Positions 6,268 through 14,652 of a stretch of 24,690 bases of DNA are shown piece after piece (position 1 is the stretch's first letter; each line of letters starts with the position of its first letter). The stretch lies in the NCBI GenBank assembly GCA_938017655.1, contig CALIJO010000067.1:1-24690 (forward strand), in the 5' to 3' direction. The position numbers and the translations under genes were made by a program. The notes under the pieces were generated by a model. The model had not been told where the DNA came from and ran no database searches. It saw nothing but the letters and a program-made list of their open reading frames with translations. The DNA comes from an uncultured Candidatus Saccharibacteria bacterium. Its GTDB lineage: Bacteria; Patescibacteriota; Saccharimonadia; Saccharimonadales; Saccharimonadaceae.

Positions 6268-7932
6268 ATGACGAAAGCCCTCTATCGTAAATACCGTCCA
6301 CTTAAGCTCGCAGATGTTGTCGGTCAAGACGATACTATTCGTCAGCTACAAACTCAACTCACCAATCAAAAAATTTCTCACGGCTACCTTTTTGTCGGCG
6401 CCAGAGGCTGCGGCAAAACTTCGGTAGCCCGTATTTTTGCCCACGAAATTAATCATTTCGATTATCAACTGGAAGATAATTATGTCGACATTATCGAAAT
6501 TGATGCCGCCGTATTTACTATGGTCGAAAACATCCGTGAATTACGCGACAAAGCCATGCTCGCCCCGACCACCGGCGAATACAAGGTTTATATCATTGAT
6601 GAAATTCACATGCTCTCGAAAAACGCCTTCAATGCGCTCCTCAAGATTCTCGAGGAACCACCAGAGCATATTGTTTTTATTTTTGCTACTACTAACCCAG
6701 AAAAAATTCCTGCCACCATTCTTTCGCGCGTACAGATTTTCCATTTTAAGCTGGCCGATAAATCTATCATGCAACCATTCCTCGAAGGTATTTGTCAAAA
6801 AGAGGGAATCAATATCGAAAAAGACGCACTTTCATTGCTCATCGAACAGGGCGGCGGTTCATTTCGTGATTCCTTATCGATTCTCGATCAATTAAGTAAT
6901 CTTCACGCCGATAAATCCACCCTAATTACCACCGAAGAAGTTTCTTCTGCCTTGGGTGTGCCTAAGCAGGTCCTAATTGAAGAATTGCTAGCAAGCTACG
7001 AACAAGAAAATATCGACCAAATTCGCAGCCTCGTCGAAGAACTCATTAATCAAGGCAATAAAGCCGAGGGAATTGCCACTAGCCTCATCAAAGCCATCAT
7101 GCAAAATCCTACCGCCAAAAATCTTCACCTCATCGAAAAGCTTTATGCCGTCAATGGCGAATTTGCTAGCGCCAAACTCATTGTCGCCCTAATTTTAGAT
7201 CACTTTAAAGCTGCACCGATTACCATCGCCGCCCCCTCGGCTCCACAAATTCAGGCCACCAAGACCCAAGCAAATACCCAAACGCCAGAAGCAGTAAGCG
7301 CACAGGCGACCACAAAAACCTCCATAGCCACGGGGTCACCTATCGCCGAACCGGCAGCCCCAGTAACCCCGGTAACCCCGGCAGCCACAGCAACTCCAAC
7401 ACCCCAAGAGGAACCCGCCAGACCTTCGATTAATCCCGAAATCCGCGAACGTCTAGTGAAGATTTCTAAGTCCAAGCTTACCGAAAAAATCCAAGAACGT
7501 GCCGAGATTCAGAATCAACAAGTTCAGGCCGAAGCCATGACCATCCCAGAGGCTGTAGTTTCTGGCTCCGGTGATTTTAGCGCCAAGGGCTTCTTGGAAA
7601 ACATCAGAAACATCGCAGAAACCCTTTTCGTTCCGCTTAATAAATCCTATTTTACTTACAAATCTAATCAATTAGAAATTTACCCGAGCGCCAAGGTTTG
7701 GTTCAACATTTTAAACAGTAAAAACAACCTCGAGGTGCTAAGAACTGCCATTAATGGCCTTAATATTATCATCATGAATCCTGACGAGCACAAAATTCCG
7801 AGTACCGCCGTCGACTTTAATCAATTTAGTGCAGGCAAATTAGAGGCTGCGCCAAAATCCGACGACACTTCACTCAGCGCAATTTCTGATATAATGGGAA
7901 ACATACAAGAACTTGAAGATAGTCCATTCTAG
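6268..7932 (+). CDS. dnaX: DNA polymerase III gamma/tau subunit
   Basis: DnaX (554 residues) is the motor of the sliding-clamp loader, opening and loading the beta clamp during replication. It begins MTKALYRKYRP, a family hallmark. Walker A is GARGCGKT (44-51), Walker B DEIH (111-114), followed by LLKILEEPPEHIVFIFATTN. The arginine-finger motif is present as SRV (153-155) where most family members have SRC. The four-cysteine zinc module normally between Walker A and the VIEIDAAS motif is missing, and the loop is shortened to HFDYQLEDNYVDIIEIDAA. A Pro/Ala/Thr-rich linker spans about 320-390, and a tau-like C-terminal domain follows. The start at 6268 was chosen over an upstream TTG because it matches the family N terminus. 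dnaB follows after 8 bp. Confidence 0.96.
   Translation: MTKALYRKYRPLKLADVVGQDDTIRQLQTQLTNQKISHGYLFVGARGCGKTSVARIFAHEINHFDYQLEDNYVDIIEIDAAVFTMVENIRELRDKAMLAPTTGEYKVYIIDEIHMLSKNAFNALLKILEEPPEHIVFIFATTNPEKIPATILSRVQIFHFKLADKSIMQPFLEGICQKEGINIEKDALSLLIEQGGGSFRDSLSILDQLSNLHADKSTLITTEEVSSALGVPKQVLIEELLASYEQENIDQIRSLVEELINQGNKAEGIATSLIKAIMQNPTAKNLHLIEKLYAVNGEFASAKLIVALILDHFKAAPITIAAPSAPQIQATKTQANTQTPEAVSAQATTKTSIATGSPIAEPAAPVTPVTPAATATPTPQEEPARPSINPEIRERLVKISKSKLTEKIQERAEIQNQQVQAEAMTIPEAVVSGSGDFSAKGFLENIRNIAETLFVPLNKSYFTYKSNQLEIYPSAKVWFNILNSKNNLEVLRTAINGLNIIIMNPDEHKIPSTAVDFNQFSAGKLEAAPKSDDTSLSAISDIMGNIQELEDSPF
7887..7895 (+). promoter_or_regulatory. Possible internal promoter for dnaB
   Basis: A perfect extended -10, TGA plus TATAAT, lies inside the end of dnaX, 45 nt before the dnaB start. 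It matches the extended -10 seen at eight intergenic sites in this window. Being in coding sequence it may be coincidental. Confidence 0.35.
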
Positions 7933-7940
7933 GAGGTAAT

Positions 7941-9338
7941 ATGGCGGAACCAGCTCAACCAAGGTCGCAAAAATCGACCATTTCTCAAAACGACCCTAGT
8001 CTTTTTGGTGGCAAAATTCCACCACAGGATATCGAGGCCGAAAAATCCCTCCTCGGTTCCATTCTTCTAGATAGCACCGCCTTCCCAGATGTTCTTGAAA
8101 AGCTTAAACCTATTGATTTTTATCATCAAATTCATGGCCACATTTACCGCGCCATGATGAATCTGTATGAACGTAGTCAACCAATCGATCTCATCACTTT
8201 ACGCTCCGAGCTAAAAGCTTTGAAACTACTCAAAGAAGTTGGCGGTGAAGCTTATATTTCTAGTCTCACCATGACCGTACCGACCGCCGCCAATGTCCTA
8301 TCTTATGCTGACCTCGTCGAACAAGCCTCGATCCGCCGTCGTCTCATCAAGGCCGGCACCGAAATCGCCACCAAGGCTTACGACTCGGCCAATGAAGTCG
8401 ACGCCATGCTGGGACAGGCCGAAAAAGAACTCTTCGCGGTTTCCGACCATAACACCAAAACCGATTACACTGCTCTTTCCGACCTCCTAGTCGACGCCTA
8501 CGATCGTATGGAGATGTTAAGTAAAAACAAAGGCGCGCTTCGTGGTCTTAAAACCGGCTTCCGCGATCTAGACAACAAAACCGCTGGCCTCCAAAAAGGC
8601 GACCTCATCATTATTGGCGCACGCCCGGCCATGGGTAAAACCACTTTCGCTCAAAACCTCGCCTACAACATCGCTGGCATTAACAAATGTGGTGTACTTT
8701 TCTTTTCTATGGAAATGGCAAAAAATGAAATTGTCGATCGTATTATTTCCACCACCTCTAATGTCGACTCTTGGCGTATCCGTACTGGTAATATTTCCAA
8801 TGACGACTTCGCAAAAATCGGTGACGCCCTTGGTGAAATGGGTGAAATTCCACTTTACCTAGATGATACCAGCTCCATGACCATTCTCGAGCTTCGCAAC
8901 AAAGCTCGCCGTGCTCACCATGATCATAATATTGGACTAATTATTGTCGACTACCTCCAGTTGATTACCGGCTCCGATCGCTATGCTGGTAACCGCGTGC
9001 AAGAGGTGACGGAAATTTCTCGTGGTCTCAAGATTCTCGCACGTGAACTTGAAATTCCCGTAATTGCTCTGGCGCAGCTTTCTCGTAGTGTCACCGGCCG
9101 TGATGATCCAAGACCAGTGCTATCCGACCTGCGTGAATCCGGCTCCATCGAGCAGGACGCCGACCTTGTGATGTTCCTTCACCGTGTCGACTATTACCAC
9201 CAAGAAGAAGGCTACGAACCGACCAATATCACCGAGCTGCTCATAGCCAAGCACCGTCACGGCGCCATCGGTAAGATTGAACTTTATTTCCACCCAGAAT
9301 TGCTTCGCTTTATGAATCTCGACAAAACCCGCGAATAA
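7941..9338 (+). CDS. dnaB: Replicative DNA helicase DnaB
   Basis: DnaB (465 residues) is the hexameric 5'-3' helicase of the replisome. The N-terminal domain (about 28-130) starts at PPQDIEAEKSLLGSILLD, the family signature. The RecA-like motor domain follows from about 185. It has Walker A GARPAMGKTT (about 225-234), LFFSMEMAK, the Walker B strand LIIVDYLQLI, and the C-terminal signature SDLRESGSIEQDADLVMFLHR. Length is typical and there is no intein. A strong AGGAGGT ribosome binding site overlaps the dnaX stop codon, so the two genes are translationally close. Pairing with the clamp loader gene suggests co-regulated replisome supply. A perfect extended -10 inside dnaX might add a second promoter. 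Confidence 0.97.
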   Translation: MAEPAQPRSQKSTISQNDPSLFGGKIPPQDIEAEKSLLGSILLDSTAFPDVLEKLKPIDFYHQIHGHIYRAMMNLYERSQPIDLITLRSELKALKLLKEVGGEAYISSLTMTVPTAANVLSYADLVEQASIRRRLIKAGTEIATKAYDSANEVDAMLGQAEKELFAVSDHNTKTDYTALSDLLVDAYDRMEMLSKNKGALRGLKTGFRDLDNKTAGLQKGDLIIIGARPAMGKTTFAQNLAYNIAGINKCGVLFFSMEMAKNEIVDRIISTTSNVDSWRIRTGNISNDDFAKIGDALGEMGEIPLYLDDTSSMTILELRNKARRAHHDHNIGLIIVDYLQLITGSDRYAGNRVQEVTEISRGLKILARELEIPVIALAQLSRSVTGRDDPRPVLSDLRESGSIEQDADLVMFLHRVDYYHQEEGYEPTNITELLIAKHRHGAIGKIELYFHPELLRFMNLDKTRE

Positions 9339-9350
9339 ATCTGCAAATTT

Positions 9351-9364
9351 GCTATAATAGAAAT
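9351..9364 (+). promoter_or_regulatory. Promoter of the GT-C-like gene, leaderless type
   Basis: TATAAT (9353-9358), preceded by TGC, is an extended -10. Six bases (AGAAAT) separate it from the GTG at 9365. The predicted transcription start is the G of GTG, with no room for a ribosome binding site. Confidence 0.7.
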
Positions 9365-10828
9365 GTGGGTAAACTCAATCCAAACAAATTTTTCTTATTT
9401 CGCCATCGTTTCAAACTTGGCTATTTATTACTTGGATTAATTTTCACTGGTTTACTTTTCTTTTTACCGCTCATCACTCCGAATGGCCTCTCGAATGATG
9501 AATTCATCTTCACTACCAAGACTTTTGAACTCAATCGTCATACTATTTTTCGTGAAGTAGTCGTCGATCTACCTTATCATTTGCTCCAAAAGGGAATCTT
9601 CAAAATCTTCGGCGTTTCACCTTATACGATTATGCTACCGAGTGTAATTATTGGCGCGATTACCTGTATTTTGATTATTCTTCTCCTTAACCGCTGGTTC
9701 AAAAACAACACCGCCATCATGGCCAGCATTATTACCGTGCTTTCCTCCAGTTTTCTTTTTATTTCTGGTAGTGGCACAGCCTTAATCATGATTTTATTCT
9801 GGACTACACTTTTGCTCTGGCTCGGCTCTAAAGTCCAAGGAGAAAACAAACCAAAGGCCAGCTGGTGCTTCCTGTTCGGCATTTTTATGTGTCTAAGTAT
9901 TTTTACTCCATACATGCTCTACCTGGATTTCTTTATTTTAATCTATGTTTTTGTTCATCCACATCTCCGTTTTACTCTTAAAAATCTGCCGAAAATTCCT
10001 CTCGCTATTTTCAGCCTAATGGTGATTTCTGCAGTGACCATATTAATTTTGCGTGGACTAAAACATCCAGAAATTTTCACCGAATTACTTCTCATGCCGA
10101 ATTTTTCTTTTACCAACTACTTCCATAACCTCGGAAACGCTGTACGGGTAGCAATCACCTGGAACGGATTGGTTGAAAGCACTTTTCTTGCTCCGCTTTA
10201 TGGCTTACCGGCCATTACTCTAGCCATTATTGGCTTCATCTCGACCTTCAAGGGCTTCTTTGCCTCACGAAATTCTATGGCCTTTTTACTTACAGTTTTT
10301 ACCCTATTAATTTCTGGCCTCAATCCGCAAATGATTATTCTTTTCATTTTACCGCTCGCCATTTTAGTTGCACATGGTATGAAATATATTCTGCATAAAT
10401 GGTCCAGTATCTTCCCATACAATCCTTATGCCAAAATCATCGGCGTACTGCCAATCGGTTTATTTATGCTCATCGTTATCATCTCTGACCTAAACCATTT
10501 TGTTTATGGCTATCGTTATAGCGCACCAGTTGCCAACCAGTTTACTAACGACCTAAGATTGCTTGAGCGTTACTACGAAAATCACCTACTTTATTTGCCG
10601 GAAAATCAAGAAAATCGTAACTTTTATGTTCATTTAGCTAACTCACATACCATCTTCAATAAAACTCCGAAGTATCAATACATCTCGAATCTCAGTGAGA
10701 ATACGAAGAAGCATAATATTATTAGTTTCGAGAAAATTACCGATACGGAACATTATGAACTCGAACATATCGTCACCAACGAAAAATCTCAAAATGCCGA
10801 CCGTCTCTATCTTTATAAATCCAAGTAA
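9365..10828 (+). CDS. Polytopic membrane protein, GT-C/GT39-like glycosyltransferase candidate
   Basis: This 487-residue protein has about ten hydrophobic segments, including residues 18-38, 88-107, 113-133, 160-195, 270-290, 300-340 and 358-378. A hydrophilic C-terminal tail of about 100 residues follows. The first extracytoplasmic loop contains NGLSNDEFIF, where an acidic pair after the first membrane helix is typical of GT-C enzymes (ArnT/PMT family) that use polyprenyl-linked sugars. That makes a lipid-linked sugar transferase for cell-surface glycans the best guess, but the similarity is topological plus one motif. The start is GTG 9365, six bases after a perfect extended -10. An out-of-frame ATG overlaps it at 9363. 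The gene appears monocistronic, with the ybaB promoter directly after it. Confidence 0.8.
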   Translation: MGKLNPNKFFLFRHRFKLGYLLLGLIFTGLLFFLPLITPNGLSNDEFIFTTKTFELNRHTIFREVVVDLPYHLLQKGIFKIFGVSPYTIMLPSVIIGAITCILIILLLNRWFKNNTAIMASIITVLSSSFLFISGSGTALIMILFWTTLLLWLGSKVQGENKPKASWCFLFGIFMCLSIFTPYMLYLDFFILIYVFVHPHLRFTLKNLPKIPLAIFSLMVISAVTILILRGLKHPEIFTELLLMPNFSFTNYFHNLGNAVRVAITWNGLVESTFLAPLYGLPAITLAIIGFISTFKGFFASRNSMAFLLTVFTLLISGLNPQMIILFILPLAILVAHGMKYILHKWSSIFPYNPYAKIIGVLPIGLFMLIVIISDLNHFVYGYRYSAPVANQFTNDLRLLERYYENHLLYLPENQENRNFYVHLANSHTIFNKTPKYQYISNLSENTKKHNIISFEKITDTEHYELEHIVTNEKSQNADRLYLYKSK

Positions 10829-10832
10829 GAGA

Positions 10833-10841
10833 TGTTATAAT
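10833..10841 (+). promoter_or_regulatory. Promoter of ybaB-recR (extended -10)
   Basis: TGT plus TATAAT (10836-10841) begins just after the preceding stop codon. The predicted start is near 10848, and AGGAGA precedes the ATG at 10879. Confidence 0.7.
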
Positions 10842-10878
10842 AAATATTAATTAAGAATAGAGAATAATAGGAGAAATT

Positions 10879-11181
10879 ATGGGTGCTACCTTTGACCAGA
10901 TGAAAATGCTTAATGAACTTCGTAAAGCACAAAAAGATCTCAAAAACGAAATTGTAGAAGTAGAAGCCGGCGACGGTGCCGTCGTAGTACAGATTACTGG
11001 TGAGCTGAAAGTAAAAAAAGTTACCATCGATCCAGAACGTGTTGATCTCGAAGACATTGCCGAACTCGAACGTTGGATTGAAAACTGCTTCCGTGATGGT
11101 TACGCCAAAGCTCAAGAAATTGCTGCCGACAAAATGAAGCCTTTGATGGGCCAACTTGGCAATCTAGGACTTGGCGCTTAA
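10879..11181 (+). CDS. ybaB: YbaB/EbfC family nucleoid-associated protein
   Basis: This 100-residue protein belongs to the YbaB/EbfC family, small dimeric DNA-binding proteins that coat the nucleoid. It shows the N-terminal helix (MLNELRKAQKDLKNEI), the central sheet (VEAGDGAVVVQITGELKVKKVTIDPE) and the C-terminal helix with AELERWIENCFRDGYAKAQEIAADKM. Length is normal. AGGAGA lies shortly before the ATG. Its TAA overlaps the recR ATG by one base (TAATG), so the genes are translationally coupled. ybaB-recR, often behind dnaX, is a widespread arrangement; here dnaX lies only 3 kb upstream, separated by dnaB and a membrane gene. A role in supporting RecR-dependent repair is inferred from this neighbourhood. 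Confidence 0.95.
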   Translation: MGATFDQMKMLNELRKAQKDLKNEIVEVEAGDGAVVVQITGELKVKKVTIDPERVDLEDIAELERWIENCFRDGYAKAQEIAADKMKPLMGQLGNLGLGA

Positions 11182-11786
11182 TGCTCCCTAGAGCCCTTAC
11201 CGATACTATTGACGCCCTTGGCAAATTACCTGGCGTTGGAAACAAAACCGCCGAACGCTATGCGACTTATCTTTTTCGTAGTGATCGCAAAATTTCTGAA
11301 CAACTCGTTAACGCTTTGAGCAATTTACACGAACAGGTCAAAACCTGTCCAATTACTTTTGCTTTAATCAATGCCGATGAAGAGACTTCACCACTTTATG
11401 ATTCACCAGAACGTGATAAGACTACTATTCTTGTCGTCGAAGAACCACTAGATATTTATGCCTTTGAACAGACTAAAGAGTATCGTGGCACCTACCATGT
11501 ACTTGGCGGTGCCATTTCGCCGATTGACGGCATTACTCCAGAAGTTCTGCATATCAAAGAATTGATTTCTCGCGTCGAAAATGACGCAGTTAAAGAAATT
11601 ATTATCGCCACTAATCCGAGCGTGGAAGGGGAGAGTACGGCTCTGCTTTTACAAAAAATGCTTTCGGAAAAATACCCCGAACTCACCATCACGCGTCTAG
11701 CCCGCGGCCTTCCACTCGGCGTCGATCTGTCTTTTGCTGATCAAATTACCCTAAGTGCTGCTCTTAATAATCGCACTAATCTCTAA
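11181..11786 (+). CDS. recR: Recombination mediator RecR
   Basis: RecR (201 residues, normal length) forms a ring clamp that works with RecO/RecF to load RecA on SSB-coated gaps. The N-terminal helix-hairpin-helix is LPGVGNKTAERYA (about 16-28). The Toprim domain runs from ILVVEEPLDIYAFE to the family's YHVLGGAISPIDGITPEVL and IIATNPSVEGESTALLL segments. The C-terminal RLARGLPLGVDLSFAD is also conserved. The zinc finger between them, normally four cysteines, retains only one Cys (KTCPITFALINADEETSPLY), so metal cannot be bound in the usual way. The ATG overlaps the ybaB stop. recF and recO are not in the window. Confidence 0.95.
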   Translation: MLPRALTDTIDALGKLPGVGNKTAERYATYLFRSDRKISEQLVNALSNLHEQVKTCPITFALINADEETSPLYDSPERDKTTILVVEEPLDIYAFEQTKEYRGTYHVLGGAISPIDGITPEVLHIKELISRVENDAVKEIIIATNPSVEGESTALLLQKMLSEKYPELTITRLARGLPLGVDLSFADQITLSAALNNRTNL

Positions 11787-11831
11787 TTTTTTTAAACGCC
11801 ACATTGAATATCTGCGCGAATCTCTAATTTT
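11778..11831 (+). repeat. Short direct repeat upstream of rmuC
   Basis: AATCTCTAATTTT occurs at 11778-11790 and again at 11819-11831, 41 bp apart. The first copy overlaps the recR stop codon. It resembles the other short duplications near promoters in this window. Confidence 0.5.
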
Positions 11832-11861
11832 CATTATAGTCATTTTTCCTCTCTGTTTTTG

Positions 11862-11870
11862 TGTTATAAT
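11862..11870 (+). promoter_or_regulatory. Promoter of rmuC (extended -10)
   Basis: TGT plus TATAAT (11865-11870). The predicted start is near 11877, with an AAGAGGA ribosome binding site before the ATG at 11896. Confidence 0.7.
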
Positions 11871-11895
11871 TTATCTATTAGCATAAGAGGATTTC

Positions 11896-13137
11896 ATGGA
11901 TATTACCACACTTATTTTACTCATCGTTTCGGTCGTTAATTTAATTATTTTATTTATCGTTTTTTCGAAAACCAATCAGAAAAATACTGATCTACCAGAA
12001 CTTAAAACCAGCATTGCCACTCTTCAGGATCAAACCACGCAAACTTTTGCCAATATGAACGAACGCATGATTCGTATCGAAACCAATGTCGATCGCGTCA
12101 CCAAGGACATCGGCACTAATTTCCGTGAAAATCGTAAAGAAATCTCCGATAATTTTGGCTTAGTTCAAAAAACTCTCGATACTCGTGTCCGTGAACTTCA
12201 GGATCATAACACTAAAAAGCTCGAAGAAATGCGCCAAACTGTCGACGAAAAACTTCAGGCTTCGGTCGAGAAACGCTTCAATGAAAGCTTCAAGACTATC
12301 TCCACCCAGCTTACCCAGGTCTATCAAGGTCTTGGCGAAATGAAGACTCTCGCTAATGGCGTCGGTGATCTAAAAAAGGTCATGGAAGGCGTCAAGACCC
12401 GCGGAATTTATGGTGAAGTTCAACTTGGAAATATCATCAGTGACACCCTAAGTTCAGACCAATATTGTGAAAATATTGCTACTAAAAAAGGCTCCAGTGA
12501 TCGTGTCGAGTTCGCCGTCAAAATGCCTGGCAAAGATGAATCCGCCCAAGTTTTCTTACCAATCGATAGTAAATTCCCAGTCGAGAATTATCAACGCCTA
12601 ATTGCCGCCTATGAACAGGGCGATAAAACTGAAATCCTAAAATTCCAAAAAGCCCTTGCTATCGATGTCAAAGAGCAGGCCAAAAAAATTTCCACCAAAT
12701 ATATCGACCCACCACACACCACAGAATTCGCCATGATGTTCTTACCAACCGAATCGCTCTACGCTGAAATCCTCCGCATTCCTGGCCTCGACGATGAAAT
12801 CCGCCAAAAATTCCACATCACCATCGCTTCACCAAGTACTTTGCCAGTTATTCTTTCTGGCCTTCTCATGGGCTTCCGCACTCTCGCCATTGAAAAACGC
12901 AGTAGTGAAGTTTGGCAAATTCTGGGCGCCGTTAAAAGTCAATTTGGTAAATTTGGCGACCTCCTCGAAGCTACCAAAAAGAAACTTCAGGAATCCGCCA
13001 ATAAAATCGATGCCGCTGCCACCACTTCTCGCGTCATCGAGCGTAAACTAAAAAACGTCGAATCCTTACCAAGCAGCGAGAGCCTTAAATTACTCGACGG
13101 ACTCGACGACCAAAACTTCGATACCGAAGAAAATTAA
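11896..13137 (+). CDS. rmuC: DNA recombination protein RmuC
   Basis: RmuC family proteins (413 residues here) limit recombination at inverted repeats and carry a nuclease-like fold. The N terminus has one membrane helix (about 4-24, LILLIVSVVNLIILFIVF). A long coiled coil (about 30-150) follows. The conserved core from about 155 includes GVKTRGIYGEVQLGNIISD, VFLPIDSKFPVENYQRL and FMMFLPTESLYAEIL-like stretches (FAMMFLPTESLYAEIL), then LLMGFRTLAIEKRS. That layout matches the family exactly. AAGAGGA precedes the ATG. The gene is monocistronic, from an extended -10 promoter to a 13-bp terminator hairpin shared with ackA. It neighbours recR, consistent with a recombination cluster. Confidence 0.95.
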   Translation: MDITTLILLIVSVVNLIILFIVFSKTNQKNTDLPELKTSIATLQDQTTQTFANMNERMIRIETNVDRVTKDIGTNFRENRKEISDNFGLVQKTLDTRVRELQDHNTKKLEEMRQTVDEKLQASVEKRFNESFKTISTQLTQVYQGLGEMKTLANGVGDLKKVMEGVKTRGIYGEVQLGNIISDTLSSDQYCENIATKKGSSDRVEFAVKMPGKDESAQVFLPIDSKFPVENYQRLIAAYEQGDKTEILKFQKALAIDVKEQAKKISTKYIDPPHTTEFAMMFLPTESLYAEILRIPGLDDEIRQKFHITIASPSTLPVILSGLLMGFRTLAIEKRSSEVWQILGAVKSQFGKFGDLLEATKKKLQESANKIDAAATTSRVIERKLKNVESLPSSESLKLLDGLDDQNFDTEEN

Positions 13138-13145
13138 TTAACCTA

Positions 13146-13176
13146 AAAAATATAGTGCCAATCGCACTATATTTTT
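13146..13176. terminator. Bidirectional terminator between rmuC and ackA
   Basis: A 13-bp perfect stem, AAAAATATAGTGC (13146-13158) with GCACTATATTTTT (13164-13176), has a five-base loop. Because the stem ends in A/T runs it provides a U-tract on either strand, fitting two convergent genes. Confidence 0.85.
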
Positions 13177-13219
13177 ATTGCATCGTATTTTTACTGCACT
13201 GTATTTTTGTTTTGCATTC

Positions 13220-14407
13220 TTATTCCGCCAAAATTAAGTTTGCGCGTTCGATCATTTCACTTGTTTCATCAGTACGCACCACATAGATTGGCTTTGATTC
13301 CTCCTTTGAAATAAGGGTATGGCGTTCTGGCATTTCACCGGTATTTTTCTCGGCATCCAGCTCAAAGCCAAGATATTTCATCTTCTGAATCACCTGTCTA
13401 CGCACGTCGTCTGAACGTTCGCCAATGGTCGCCGTAAAGACCAGGGCATCGACGCCGCCCATCGAAGCAATCATCTGACTAATACAGGCCTGCAGGCGAT
13501 AAATATAAAGAGAGTACGCAAATGACCCCATCTTATCACCCTCGTCACGTAATTGAATTACTGTACGAAGATCGTCTGATATCCCAGAAACACCAAGTAG
13601 ACCACATTGCTTATTCAAATAACGTTCAAGCTCGACGTCATCTCCAATCTTCAACGCACGCTTCATTGCCAGTGCCGCCGCCACATCCATTGATCCAGCA
13701 CGCGTCGCCATCATTACACCTTCTAGCGGCGTGTAGCCCATAGTTGTGTCATGTGATTTGCCTTTATAAACCGCCGTAATCGAAGCCCCTGAACCAATAT
13801 GACAAACCACTAATCTCTCCGGTAAGATTTCGTTTTGCCTCATATAACGTACCACTGAGCCAACCGACAAACCATGAAATCCCCACTTTTTAATATCAAA
13901 CTTTTCCGCCAGCTTCTGGTCGATACAATAAGCCTTAGCCAGTTCTGGTCTTGAATTATGGAAGTTCGAATCTGAAATTTCAATCACCGGTACTGAATCA
14001 AAGCACTTCTTTAACTCAATGATTTCGTCCATCACCACTGGAACATGCAGTGGGGCGCGAGTTCTCGCAATTTCTAGTTCCTTAAAACATTCCTTATCTA
14101 CGATATGATCATTAGCAAAATAGGCACCTGGAGCCGCCACGCGAGCCAAAATCGCACTTAATTTCGAAACGCCTCCTAAAAATTCTTCTTCAATTAAGAT
14201 TTTTTCCAGATTTCCCGCCACTTCTGAGAGCGCCTTAAAATCCGTCACTACTTTCTTCTTCTGATTACCAGTTTTTAAAGTATAGACAATTTTCTTACCT
14301 TCAAATTCAAAGTGTAAAGAACAAAGTTCTTTCATGCCTTTATAGAGCGCGTATTTACGTGAACTACTGCCCGGATTGGTAATTAAAATCAGTCTTTCCG
14401 ATTCCAT
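13220..14407 (-). CDS. ackA: Acetate kinase, divergent
   Basis: Acetate kinase (395 residues, usual length) interconverts acetyl phosphate plus ADP and acetate plus ATP. The ASKHA-fold signatures are visible: NPGSSSRKYALY near the N terminus, KKWGFHGLSVGSV, CHIGSGASI, DTTMGYTPLEGVMMATRAG, SGISDDLR and FTATIGERSDDVR. The C-terminal acidic residue region TDETSEMI is kept. Several otherwise near-invariant positions differ. HRVVHGG is ARVAAPG (Arg kept), HNPP is HVPV, HGTSH is HGLSV, and HLGNG is HIGSG. The catalytic Asp of DTAFH may be the first D of SDSNFH. Function is probably kept, but kinetics or substrate may differ. AGGAG lies upstream of the ATG. No pta gene is near. Duplicated TATGAT promoter-like units lie upstream. 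Confidence 0.88.
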   Translation of the reverse strand: MESERLILITNPGSSSRKYALYKGMKELCSLHFEFEGKKIVYTLKTGNQKKKVVTDFKALSEVAGNLEKILIEEEFLGGVSKLSAILARVAAPGAYFANDHIVDKECFKELEIARTRAPLHVPVVMDEIIELKKCFDSVPVIEISDSNFHNSRPELAKAYCIDQKLAEKFDIKKWGFHGLSVGSVVRYMRQNEILPERLVVCHIGSGASITAVYKGKSHDTTMGYTPLEGVMMATRAGSMDVAAALAMKRALKIGDDVELERYLNKQCGLLGVSGISDDLRTVIQLRDEGDKMGSFAYSLYIYRLQACISQMIASMGGVDALVFTATIGERSDDVRRQVIQKMKYLGFELDAEKNTGEMPERHTLISKEESKPIYVVRTDETSEMIERANLILAE

Positions 14408-14434
14408 ATTCTTTTATCTTCTCCTTTCTCTTAG

Positions 14435-14517
14435 TCTATCATAAAACCAAAGAGAAAACTGTAAGTCTCGCCCCTTTTATCTATCATAAAACCAAAGATA
14501 AAACCGCAAGTCTTGCT
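14435..14517. repeat. 45-bp imperfect tandem duplication upstream of ackA
   Basis: Two copies (14435-14472 and 14480-14517) share TCTATCATAAAACCAAAGA and then AAAAC, AAGTCT. On the minus strand each copy supplies a TATGAT -10-like box, so ackA may have two tandem promoters. The remainder of the 14408-14608 gap is AT-rich and without other recognised elements. Confidence 0.75.
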
Positions 14518-14608
14518 TCACTCTTTAATCACAAATAATAAAAATCAATGCAAAAAAATACAAACCCCTGTCCATTTAACCCCATTCATAAAAAATCATA
14601 AAAAATAG

Positions 14609-14635
14609 CTGGCACTCTTGCATTTTGAGTGCTAA
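14609..14635. promoter_or_regulatory. CIRCE operator (HrcA site) of dnaJ
   Basis: CTGGCACTC, nine bases, GAGTGCTAA. The right arm is a perfect CIRCE half-site, the left arm matches 7 of 9, and the nine-base spacer is the canonical one. HrcA repressor binding here would make dnaJ heat-inducible. Confidence 0.92.
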
Positions 14636-14646
14636 ATATATATAAT
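14618..14646 (+). promoter_or_regulatory. Promoter of dnaJ, leaderless type, inside CIRCE
   Basis: -35 TTGCAT (14618-14623) lies in the CIRCE spacer, and -10 TATAAT (14641-14646) is 17 nt further on. Six bases (ATTGCT) then precede the ATG at 14653, so the mRNA should start at the A of ATG. Confidence 0.8.
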
Positions 14647-14652
14647 ATTGCT

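Noticed and set aside
14435..14517. CRISPR or satellite array upstream of ackA
   Set aside because: Only two imperfect copies are present, with no spacer structure or cas genes.
14629..14652. Upstream TTG start extending DnaJ by eight residues
   Set aside because: It lies inside the CIRCE arm and upstream of the predicted transcription start; [12 protein letters not shown] is the family N terminus.
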